This document shows, piece by piece, positions 1-5,487 of a stretch of 5,487 bases of DNA. The notes beneath the pieces are model-generated. The model was not told where the DNA came from. It ran no database searches and was given only the letters and a program-made list of their open reading frames with translations. A program made the position numbers and the translations under genes. The stretch comes from Candidatus Rifleibacteriota bacterium. GTDB taxonomy: Bacteria > Muiribacteriota > Ozemobacteria > Ozemobacterales > Ozemobacteraceae. Location: positions 1 to 5,487 of the forward strand of contig JAQUZA010000244.1 of NCBI GenBank assembly GCA_028691595.1. Direction: 5' to 3'. The stretch's first letter is position 1, and each line of letters opens with the position of its first letter.

Positions 1-1
1 C

Positions 2-2101
2 GGGCCGTCGCTTTATGTCACAGTACCCTATAATTTCGCGCCAGGTATCTACGCAGGTTCTCTGATGGTTTACCAGGATGACAACAACAACGACATCCGC
101 GATGGGGTCGAGATTGCAGATACGCTGGATCTTGAAGTTGAAGTTCTTTCAAGGGCGGTTTTGAAAATTGACCCTGCCATTCTCGATCTTGGTTCGGCAA
201 ACAAGGGCGAGACTGTTTCTGGGGCTTTCACCGGCACAAATCTCGGCAACATCGATCTTACAAAGATTAAATACATCGTTTCAGAGATGGTAGACGGCGG
301 TAATGTTATCCCGGTTTCGAGTCTTTCTGTGACCCTGCCCGAAACCCCATGGGCAATACCAAGCAGCGGAATTATGACTGAGAGTGCACTATTTACGGTA
401 ATTACAACCTTTTCGACCCCAACCAGTAATTTTACCGGTAGCATTCTTTTCTGGGAAGACAGCGACAACGATGGAGTTGTTGACCCTGATGAGGCGGTTG
501 ATACCATGCAGGTCAAGCTTTCGATCGGCAAAAAGGAACTCGTGGTATTAGAGGACGAGCTCAATTTTGGTGTTGTTGAGAAGGGAGCTGATTCTTCAGA
601 AATGAAGTTTACCGTCAGAAATACCGGTACTGTGCCCCTGTCGAACACCAGAATTCACCCGGCGGCGTTGATGGGGCCAGATTCAATTCCGACCAGTGCT
701 TTTGTTTTCAGCTCAGCGATTATTTCGCCTCCAAACCTGAACCCGGGTGTAACTAGAGAGGTCGGGCTCTATTTTTCGACAGATGCGGCCTTGCCATCAG
801 GCGTTTATTCGGGCATTCAAACCATCTACGAGGACGTTAACAATAATTCCGCTTATGATGTGGGTATTGACCCGGCTGATACTTTCAACGTCAGCGTCAC
901 CATTACTTCGGGAGGGGTTTTGTCTTACGAACTGGTTGCAAACCCGGGGGCTTTGAACAAGGTTATCCCCAGAGGCGAGTCGGGTGATCTACCGTTTAAA
1001 CTGCAGAGTTTATGCAACAATACCATGACCAATATAGTTTTTCAGAAACATGATCTCACCATGGGCATCAACATTTTGCCGCTCGCAAAAATAACATTTA
1101 ACCCGGCTGCTGGCATAGTGCTTGGTGCTTTTGCCCAGGTCGATGCTACCGCCACTGTTGAAGTGCTTGCAAACCTTCCTGCCGGGCATTATAGGGGTTA
1201 TCAGCATGCGGTTGATCTTGACCATACGGTTGCCTCAACTGATATTCTGCTCGACATAACTGTTCCGCCAGCCGATTTGAATCTGCCAGCCAGTCTTGAT
1301 ATGGGCAATTTGCCTGCCGGAGCAACTTATCTTGGCGAATTTCTGGTTGAGAATGCCGGGTTGAATGATTCAAACCTGTTTTTTACTTTTTCCGATTTTA
1401 CCGGCCCGATTTTCACCATTCCTGCGGCATCAGCAACTGTGGTTATTCCATCAAGTTTTCTCACGGCTGAAACCAGCGTTGCTGCTTCTGTTTCGTTGAT
1501 TATCGATAACATTGTGCCGCCAGGAAATTATGCCGGGACATTGACCCTCACTGATAACGATTTTCCCACAGAAACCACTTCGACCATGAACATCACGTTT
1601 ATTGTTGAATCATCTGTCTCGAGCATTATTGATTCGGTGGTGCAGACGATCACGAACAATGAAAAGCCCAACAGTGTGGTTCCTGCCGAAGATTACATTT
1701 TCAGCGCCTTTGTGTGCGCAACTGAAACGGTGAATGATCTATTTGAAGTCAAATTAACGGTCAGGGAATGGCGTTTTGACGATTCATTGGCCCCTCTGGC
1801 AACCCATACACTTACAATCAGCGGTACCAGGTTGAATCAGAATCTTTCCAGATGGTTTCGCGTGAGCATGCCCTTCAGTTCAAGCAATAGCCCGGCCCTT
1901 GGAAGCTTCACCTATGAAATTTCTGTCAAAAATGGCGATTCTGGCGATACCGCGTTATTCGATGGTTGTCAGCTTGAAAAGGCACTTGATTCAGAGGGAA
2001 TGACCACGACTCAGCCCACACCCTGGACAGATGACAAGGGAATCGTTTCTCCGACGCTGCAGCGTGGTCTTCAGAGCCCGGAACCTTACTATTCCTGGTA
2101 G
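2..2101 (+). CDS. Large modular Ig-like surface protein with EF-hand-like loops and a jelly-roll-like C-terminal domain (5' end missing)
   Basis: The frame is open from the left edge (first full codon at base 2) to a TAG at 2099-2101, so the start and any signal peptide lie outside; about 699 residues are visible. The protein is almost all beta-type sequence: the end of one module, then four modules of about 115-127 residues (bases 149-1609). Modules open with a strand like LDLG/LNFG and an N-x-G stretch, as in ASH/HYDIN-like Ig folds, and close with a P-x-G-x-Y-x-G-like strand plus an acidic loop. The last 163 residues (1610-2098) differ and contain FDGCQLEKA followed by TPWTD, recalling jelly-roll carbohydrate-binding (CBM4_9-like) domains and phage tail proteins. 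No sortase motif or transmembrane anchor is seen; the chain ends in YYSW. Inferred to be an exported adhesin or surface protein, possibly acting with the pilins downstream. Coding status is near certain; function is not established. Confidence 0.9.
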   Translation, partial: GPSLYVTVPYNFAPGIYAGSLMVYQDDNNNDIRDGVEIADTLDLEVEVLSRAVLKIDPAILDLGSANKGETVSGAFTGTNLGNIDLTKIKYIVSEMVDGGNVIPVSSLSVTLPETPWAIPSSGIMTESALFTVITTFSTPTSNFTGSILFWEDSDNDGVVDPDEAVDTMQVKLSIGKKELVVLEDELNFGVVEKGADSSEMKFTVRNTGTVPLSNTRIHPAALMGPDSIPTSAFVFSSAIISPPNLNPGVTREVGLYFSTDAALPSGVYSGIQTIYEDVNNNSAYDVGIDPADTFNVSVTITSGGVLSYELVANPGALNKVIPRGESGDLPFKLQSLCNNTMTNIVFQKHDLTMGINILPLAKITFNPAAGIVLGAFAQVDATATVEVLANLPAGHYRGYQHAVDLDHTVASTDILLDITVPPADLNLPASLDMGNLPAGATYLGEFLVENAGLNDSNLFFTFSDFTGPIFTIPAASATVVIPSSFLTAETSVAASVSLIIDNIVPPGNYAGTLTLTDNDFPTETTSTMNITFIVESSVSSIIDSVVQTITNNEKPNSVVPAEDYIFSAFVCATETVNDLFEVKLTVREWRFDDSLAPLATHTLTISGTRLNQNLSRWFRVSMPFSSSNSPALGSFTYEISVKNGDSGDTALFDGCQLEKALDSEGMTTTQPTPWTDDKGIVSPTLQRGLQSPEPYYSW
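149..1609 (+). repeat. Four diverged Ig-like protein modules within the surface protein
   Basis: Repeats are visible only at protein level; no DNA-level repeat is obvious. Approximate units are 149-529, 530-907, 908-1264 and 1265-1609, with the tail of an earlier unit at 2-148. Each ends in a strand of the type GxYxG or FTGSI, followed by a loop and a final strand. The loop at bases 458-493 is D-x-D-x-D-G-x-x-D-x-x-E, a perfect EF-hand calcium-loop pattern (positions 1, 3, 5, 9, 12). The loop at 77-112 fits the same spacing with D, N, N, D and E. The loop near 833-880 keeps D-x-N-x-N and a later D. The third and fourth full modules retain only short acidic remnants. Calcium binding is inferred from pattern only, and the flanks are strands rather than helices. 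Boundaries are estimates. Confidence 0.7.
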
Positions 2102-2118
2102 CCATTCTGGTGCTTTAA

Positions 2119-2149
2119 GCCTGTGGCCTGAAGGCCAAGGGCATTTCTT
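2119..2149 (+). terminator. Terminator-like hairpin after the surface protein gene
   Basis: Bases 2119-2128 pair with 2133-2142 around a TGAA loop. There are eight Watson-Crick pairs, one G-T pair and one G/A mismatch, and the inner TGGCC/GGCCA arm is perfect. A short T-rich tail (TTTCTT, 2144-2149) follows, and more T's lie at 2156-2160. The site starts 17 bases after the stop codon. The tail is not a clean T-run, so it may be a weak or partial terminator, or a hairpin that protects or processes the transcript. Its position ahead of a plausible promoter supports a transcript boundary. Confidence 0.45.
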
Positions 2150-2172
2150 ATGAGATTTTTCGTTGTGTACTG

Positions 2173-2201
2173 TTGAAGATCGGGTAATTTCGGGTTACAA
2201 T
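2173..2201 (+). promoter_or_regulatory. Candidate sigma70-type promoter for the pilin genes
   Basis: TTGAAG (2173-2178) and TACAAT (2196-2201) are separated by exactly 17 bases and match the -35 and -10 consensus at 4/6 and 5/6 positions. The spacer and -10 region hold a near direct repeat, CGGGTAATTT (2181-2190) then CGGGTTACAATTT (2191-2203), which could be a binding site or chance. Transcription would start near 2208, almost on the GTG start candidate. The promoter therefore implies either a leaderless message or a start further downstream. It is a pattern match only. Confidence 0.4.
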
Positions 2202-2207
2202 TTCTTC

Positions 2208-3347
2208 GTGAAATCAGATAATTTGCAAAGTCTTGTCATATTCGGCCGAAAAAAAAAGATACCTGGCGGAACTACAAGATACGACGGCCTTGTCGTATCA
2301 AAAAAGCGCGGGTATGTTTTTCCGATGATTCTTTTTGCCACCCTTGCGGTTGGCATGTTTATCGTCACCATTACGCAGTTTCAATCATCAACAAGGCTTA
2401 AATACCAGCATTTGAACGATTATCAGTCGGCTTTTAATGTTGCCTACGCCGCGCTGGTTGAGGTTCTTGCTGATATTCAGTCGAAGCAGTGGAGCAATCG
2501 CTCTTTTAAGGCCGGGCCGGTCAACAAAAACGCTGATCTGTTCGGCGGCAGTTATAATCTTCGTGTTGAAGACCACGATAGCGTTGAATTCATGTTCAAT
2601 GTCAAAGTGCGGGTGACCTACAAGAATAAAAAGCATCTGTTCTACTGGCGCTTGTGCTACAACCCGAATCTGCTTGATTTTACCCAGCTGGTCATACCGA
2701 TTTTTTATGAGGATTTTTCGAATTCGCCCCTGGCAGCAGCTGACCCTGACGATCTTGACGAATATGTTGATAAAAAAATAGAAAATCGCGAAGACAACCT
2801 TCCCAAAGTAAACGAAATTGCTAACAATCTTAAGCCCTCGTCAACCATCGAAGAAGCTCTGAAAAAGGTTGGCATTGACCCCGAAAACGTCAGGCCCACA
2901 GGCCAGGAGCGGCCGCCAGCCACAACCGTGAACCTTCCAGACGCTAATTTGCCCTTAAAAGAAATCGAACAGCTTCTTGCTGAAATCTCACCCGAAGTTG
3001 CTCACGTAATCAAAGCGCTGCACTTCGGCGGCGATGTGGCCGAACTCGATGCTGATCAGAAAGTTCTGTTAGAAGCTCTGGCAGAGATTCTAGGTGACCG
3101 GCCCGATGTCAAAATCGAGCTGCGTGGTCACACAACCGGGGTTGTCGGCACCCCTGAGAGTAATATGATATTCTCGATCGAACGAGCCCAGAACGTCGCC
3201 GATTACCTTATCAGTCTCGGAATTCCGGCGAATAGAATCAGTGTGAAGGGGTTTGGCCAGAATCAGCCGATTGCCAGCAATGAAACCCTGGAGGGGCAGG
3301 CCAAGAACCGCCGGGTTGAGTTTGTTGTCAAAGAAGACCCGGGCTGA
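2208..3347 (+). CDS. PilX/GspK-like pseudopilin fused to a C-terminal OmpA-like peptidoglycan-binding domain
   Basis: From the GTG at 2208 this encodes 379 residues. A basic leader ends in KKRG (32-35), followed by one hydrophobic segment (about 36-58, YVFPMILF onward) and an amphipathic stretch with the AFNVAYAAL motif (75-83). This is the layout of PilX/GspK minor pilins, which like this one often lack Glu at +5. A small beta-rich head follows, then an acidic, proline-rich linker (about 171-261). An OmpA-like domain (about 262-375, bases 2991-3332) shows a GHT motif at 307-309, the ERAQNV helix with Arg326, GFGQNQPIASN and NRRVEF. The Asp expected after GHT is Thr310. Known OmpA-family domains bind diaminopimelate peptidoglycan in the periplasm. 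Start choice is weak: no clear Shine-Dalgarno precedes GTG 2208, and TTG 2163, TTG 2223 and ATG 2325 are alternatives (the last would lose the basic leader). The next gene begins 23 bases downstream, so an operon is likely. Confidence 0.85.
   Translation: MKSDNLQSLVIFGRKKKIPGGTTRYDGLVVSKKRGYVFPMILFATLAVGMFIVTITQFQSSTRLKYQHLNDYQSAFNVAYAALVEVLADIQSKQWSNRSFKAGPVNKNADLFGGSYNLRVEDHDSVEFMFNVKVRVTYKNKKHLFYWRLCYNPNLLDFTQLVIPIFYEDFSNSPLAAADPDDLDEYVDKKIENREDNLPKVNEIANNLKPSSTIEEALKKVGIDPENVRPTGQERPPATTVNLPDANLPLKEIEQLLAEISPEVAHVIKALHFGGDVAELDADQKVLLEALAEILGDRPDVKIELRGHTTGVVGTPESNMIFSIERAQNVADYLISLGIPANRISVKGFGQNQPIASNETLEGQAKNRRVEFVVKEDPG
2241..2257 (+). other. Palindrome followed by a run of nine A inside the pilin leader region
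   Basis: TTCGGCCGAA (2241-2250) is a perfect 10-base palindrome, and its last two A's begin a run of nine A's ending at 2257. In the pilin-OmpA frame the run reads AAA AAA AAG after CGA, so it contains the A-AAA-AAG heptamer in the phase known for -1 ribosomal slippage (as in dnaX). A homopolymer of this length can also change by slippage in replication or transcription. Whether any of this happens here is unknown. Confidence 0.4.
2278..2299 (+). other. Perfect hairpin in the pilin-OmpA leader region
   Basis: GATACGAC (2278-2285) is the exact inverted repeat of GTCGTATC (2292-2299). A G-T pair (2286/2291) extends the stem to nine pairs around a four-base loop, GCCT. It is followed by an A-run, not a T-run, so it does not look like a + strand terminator. 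It lies 19 bases after the A9 slippery-looking tract and ahead of the KKRG-coding codons. Possible roles are a regulatory mRNA fold or a protein binding site. The inverted repeat is certain; any role is inference. Confidence 0.4.
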
Positions 3348-3355
3348 GGGCTTCT
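3332..3355 (+). other. Bulged hairpin across the pilin-OmpA stop codon
   Basis: AGAAG (3332-3336) plus CCC (3338-3340) can pair with GGG (3348-3350) plus CTTC and T (3351-3355), leaving one bulged A and a seven-base loop that contains the end of the gene and its TGA stop. No T-run follows, so it is not a convincing terminator. It sits just upstream of the next start codon and could tune translation or mRNA stability between the two genes. It may be chance. Confidence 0.2.
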
Positions 3356-3370
3356 AATGGGGTCTGAGCT

Positions 3371-3970
3371 ATGATCGACAAGCAACAAGTGAAAGCATTT
3401 TTGACAACAATTGAATCAGAATCGCGGCCAGGCCGGCGACGGGCGTTCAGCCTGCTTGAAGTCGTTGTGGCTGTTGGTCTGGCGACGCTTTTTTCGGCGA
3501 TGGTGTTTCGGATGTTCAGCGATTCAAATTCGAGTCAGCAGCGTGCAACGGCAGATCTTAACATGCAGTCAAGGGTTTTGACCTCACAGAATCGTATTGT
3601 GCGCATGGTTCGCGAAGGAACCGATTTCATTATTCCCGAGATCGGTGAAAAATCGCCGGCTTTGTTCTTTGCTGATTTTGATGGCAATATTCAGGTTCTC
3701 TACCAGGAAAAAGATGCCGCTCTTTCGAAAAGCACCGGCAAGGATTTATACAAACTTATGCATTACAAGGTCGAGGTTAAAAAATTCAATATCGGCAGCC
3801 CCGGTTTTGACCCCAAAATGAGCCGGGTGATTGCCGAAAACCTGAGAGATATAAGCTTTTTAATCTCAAATGCCAATACGGTTAACGTTACAGCCAGTTT
3901 TGCCACCGAAAACAGGGATTTTCAGACCATGTTCGAGGTCGGACTTCTAAACAGTGGAGAAGTGGAATGA
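3371..3970 (+). CDS. Type IV prepilin, PilW/GspJ-like minor pilin
   Basis: This 199-residue protein has a 25-residue leader ending in GRRRA, then FSLLE and a hydrophobic helix (about 26-46). That is the class III prepilin signal: basic residues, cleavage before Phe26 and Glu30 at +5. The residue before the cut is Ala25, where Gly is usual. The helix continues into a polar stretch (about 50-90, QSRVLTSQNRIVRMVREGTDFI) typical of PilW/GspJ, then a beta-rich head with FADFDGNIQVLYQ (100-112). Length fits GspJ/PilW proteins. After cleavage and methylation by a prepilin peptidase it would enter a pilus or pseudopilus in the inner membrane. The start follows the previous stop by 23 bases, with only a weak G-rich site (GGGGT) upstream. 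Its stop overlaps the next start in ATGA. Prepilin identity is strong; the PilW versus GspJ assignment is tentative. Confidence 0.88.
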   Translation: MIDKQQVKAFLTTIESESRPGRRRAFSLLEVVVAVGLATLFSAMVFRMFSDSNSSQQRATADLNMQSRVLTSQNRIVRMVREGTDFIIPEIGEKSPALFFADFDGNIQVLYQEKDAALSKSTGKDLYKLMHYKVEVKKFNIGSPGFDPKMSRVIAENLRDISFLISNANTVNVTASFATENRDFQTMFEVGLLNSGEVE

Positions 3971-5256
3971 ACTGGCGAAGCAAAGCCGGCATGTCGCTGG
4001 CCGAAATTTTGATAGGCTTTCTTATCATTGTTTCAGCATCGGTTATTTTCTTCCAGACCATGCACAGATTCAGAAAAGATACTACTTTCAACTCTGAGAA
4101 TTACCTGGCCTCGTCTCTTATTGAAAAGGTTCTGGAAGATTGTTACCAGGAATCTGAGCTGAATCTGCATGGCATGCAGGCTATTGGCCTGGCAGATGCC
4201 GCCGGCAAACCTTATACCGTTTCGACTCAGGTCACTGATAAACAGACGGTGTTTTTTTCGAACCCACCTATTACCGTTGCCAGTTTGCCCAATCTGCATC
4301 ATGTTCTTGATGACAATTTCATTCTTTCGGTCAAAACCGAGAAAAAGCCCGGTTTTTATGAACTCACCGCCGGGTTTGAGTGGAAAGCTGAATCTGGCAA
4401 GGGCAGGGCTTTTTCGAGCACGAGAATTCTTTCGTTTACTGGTGATAAAGAGGTTCTTACCAGCTTTTCAATGACTACCGACAAGGTTAAAGAACGTCTG
4501 GTAAAAGATCTGTTCAACTCAACCGGTTCAAATCTCGAGGTCAGGGTTGGCAGTATCGGGGCACAGAACCTGCTGGTCGAGGTTGGCCATATATATTACC
4601 CCTGTCTGGACTGGCTTAATTCAGCAGATTTCAAAGATCGTCAGCAGCAGGCAAAAAGTCTTGAGGTGTTTTCTGATGCTGGCTCAGATGATTATGCCAG
4701 ATGCAGTCGCCTGTATTTTGAAATGGCCCGTGATCTTCTGCATCTGATGATGAGCCTTAAGCCCCATATTGCCGGGGTCAAGACCAACATCAGCTTTATT
4801 GCCAATATTCCGCTGCCGACGCGTTTTGTTGCTGAAAGCCGCGTTCACCGTGCCGGGGTGTCTTATCGGCAGTTGCGCCGCATCTTTTTCAATTGTATTC
4901 TCAAGGTTGCAGAACGCTATGAGCAGCAGCTTAAAAAGGCCGACTCCCAACGTAAACAGCGCCAGATGATCGGCAGGCTGTTCAATATCAACCGCATTCT
5001 TCATGTGAACCGTGAATTCAGTGAAGAGATAAGTTCGGCCGAAATCGTGGCAAGAACAGACAGATTTCTTGGAGCCATGTTGAATTTCTTCAGAGATAAA
5101 GATCCGTCAATTTATCGCATGACTGACCAGGAACGCAGTTTTATCGCTCAGAATAAGCTCAAAAATAACTTTTTTATGCCCAGGCTGATCGGTGAGCTTT
5201 TTAAAGAGATTGACGAATTTGTGGTCGTTACCGACCTGCTGCCGCCTGTTCAGTAA
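3967..5256 (+). CDS. Type IV prepilin (PilV/GspI-like N-terminus) with a large helical C-terminal extension
   Basis: This 429-residue protein starts with an 8-residue leader MNWRSKAG, cut before Met9, with Glu13 at +5 (MSLAE) and a hydrophobic helix to about residue 30: a textbook prepilin signal. A pilin-like part with a helical stem and beta strands runs to about 160. Residues about 161-429 (bases 4447-5253) are different: mostly amphipathic, charged helices with stretches such as RRIFFNCILKVAERYEQQLK (304-323) and many Arg/Lys/Gln. I recognise no family there. PilV/GspI proteins are usually about 120-180 residues, so this is more than twice the normal size. The ATG overlaps the previous TGA by four bases, and GGAG at 3956-3959 is well placed, so start and translational coupling are secure. 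The extension may be a tip effector, docking or adhesive domain. The gene ends 2 bases from a convergent gene. Confidence 0.85.
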   Translation: MNWRSKAGMSLAEILIGFLIIVSASVIFFQTMHRFRKDTTFNSENYLASSLIEKVLEDCYQESELNLHGMQAIGLADAAGKPYTVSTQVTDKQTVFFSNPPITVASLPNLHHVLDDNFILSVKTEKKPGFYELTAGFEWKAESGKGRAFSSTRILSFTGDKEVLTSFSMTTDKVKERLVKDLFNSTGSNLEVRVGSIGAQNLLVEVGHIYYPCLDWLNSADFKDRQQQAKSLEVFSDAGSDDYARCSRLYFEMARDLLHLMMSLKPHIAGVKTNISFIANIPLPTRFVAESRVHRAGVSYRQLRRIFFNCILKVAERYEQQLKKADSQRKQRQMIGRLFNINRILHVNREFSEEISSAEIVARTDRFLGAMLNFFRDKDPSIYRMTDQERSFIAQNKLKNNFFMPRLIGELFKEIDEFVVVTDLLPPVQ

Positions 5257-5258
5257 TT

Positions 5259-5487
5259 TCAGGGCCTGCCTGGCTGATTTATAAGCATAGCAGCATATGT
5301 ATCAGAGACTGAAACCCCAAGAAAAAGTCTGAAAAAATGCCTGATTTCCTCTGGCAGATTGCCCTGGTAATACTCTGGATACAGGCATTTAATAAGCCAT
5401 TTAAGCCCGATAAAGCGCATGAAGCATGGTGGGCGGTCGAACCAGTTGAAAGGCAGCGATGGAATCACCAGGACGCGCTGTTCGCGA
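5259..5487 (-). CDS. ABC transporter periplasmic substrate-binding protein, iron-siderophore/cobalamin type (C-terminal fragment)
   Basis: The - strand frame is open from the right edge to a TGA at 5259-5261, giving about 75 residues of the C-terminus. The sequence includes VLVIPSLPFNWFDRPP, then FMRFIGLKWL, LYPEYY, EEIRHFFRLFLGVSVSD. This matches my recollection of the C-terminal lobe of PF01497-type binding proteins, where a [VI]PS-x-P[FY]NW-x-DRPP segment, a [IL]G-[IL][KL]WL helix, LYP and an EF[YF]-x-LF tail are common. Such proteins deliver ferric siderophores, haem, cobalamin or related ligands to a membrane permease. Substrate cannot be told from this fragment. A GTG at 5468 is only an internal codon, not the start. 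It converges on the pilin gene with 2 bases between stop codons and is probably a separate transcription unit. No clear shared terminator is seen. Confidence 0.75.
   Translation of the reverse strand, partial: REQRVLVIPSLPFNWFDRPPCFMRFIGLKWLIKCLYPEYYQGNLPEEIRHFFRLFLGVSVSDTYAAMLINQPGRP

Noticed and set aside
70..648. A 192-codon open frame on the - strand opposite the surface protein
   Set aside because: It lies wholly inside a well-supported + strand gene with clear module repeats. Its translation is Ser/Thr/Pro-rich low-complexity without a domain, as expected of an antisense shadow.
2163..2207. TTG at 2163 as the start of the pilin-OmpA gene
   Set aside because: It gives the longest frame, but the added 15 residues overlap the candidate promoter, TTG is a rare start and no Shine-Dalgarno precedes it. 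GTG 2208 is preferred, though not proven.
2991..3332. OmpA-like domain as evidence for Pal or an ordinary outer membrane OmpA
   Set aside because: There is no lipobox cysteine as in Pal and no beta-barrel as in OmpA. The N-terminus is a single inner-membrane helix of pilin type, and the genes around it are pilins.
3597..3821. A + strand alternative frame inside the PilW/GspJ-like gene, and similar + frames at 4169-4474, 4547-4747 and 4769-4969
   Set aside because: All lie within well-supported prepilin genes, lack ribosome binding sites and encode no recognisable motif.
5240..5300. Bidirectional terminator between the convergent pilin and binding-protein genes
   Set aside because: The region holds only an imperfect inverted repeat (TCAG...CTGA around GGCCTGCCTGG) with poor inner pairing and no T-run on either strand, so I do not call it.
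1..5487. CRISPR array, insertion sequence, tRNA or rRNA
   Set aside because: No regularly spaced direct repeats, transposase motifs, terminal inverted repeats or tRNA-like folds were seen in the window.

Overview
The window looks like part of a chromosome from a Gram-negative (diderm) bacterium of middling GC content. It carries an OmpA-type peptidoglycan-binding domain, several type IV pilus / type II secretion pseudopilin N-termini, and the end of a periplasmic binding protein. The lineage cannot be fixed from this sequence. A poorly cultured environmental lineage such as Candidatus Riflebacteria or a deltaproteobacterial relative is only a guess.

Layout. Four genes run on the + strand. 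(1) The 3' part of a large extracellular protein (2-2101, open at the left edge) is built of about four Ig-like modules, several ending in an EF-hand-like acidic loop, followed by a jelly-roll-like C-terminal domain. (2) After a 106-base gap with a terminator-like hairpin and a plausible sigma70-type promoter comes a PilX/GspK-like pseudopilin fused to a C-terminal OmpA-like domain (2208-3347, start uncertain). (3) A PilW/GspJ-like prepilin follows (3371-3970). (4) It overlaps by 4 bases a second prepilin (3967-5256), whose pilin part is followed by a roughly 270-residue, mostly helical extension I do not recognise. On the - strand, 2 bases beyond, is the C-terminal end of a periplasmic substrate-binding protein of the ferric-siderophore/cobalamin ABC transporter type (5259-5487, open at the right edge). 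It is probably unrelated to the pilus genes.

How the genes may work together (inference). Three minor-pilin-like proteins next to a large modular, putatively calcium-binding surface protein resemble the minor pilin/PilY1 arrangement. In that arrangement the minor pilins prime pilus assembly and carry a large adhesin at the tip. No major pilin, prepilin peptidase, ATPase or secretin lies in the window, so the core machine must be encoded elsewhere. The two unusual points are the pilin-OmpA fusion, which could tether a pilus tip or priming complex to peptidoglycan, and the large helical extension on the last pilin. No tRNA, rRNA, CRISPR array or insertion sequence was seen, and there is no gene-free stretch over 300 bases.
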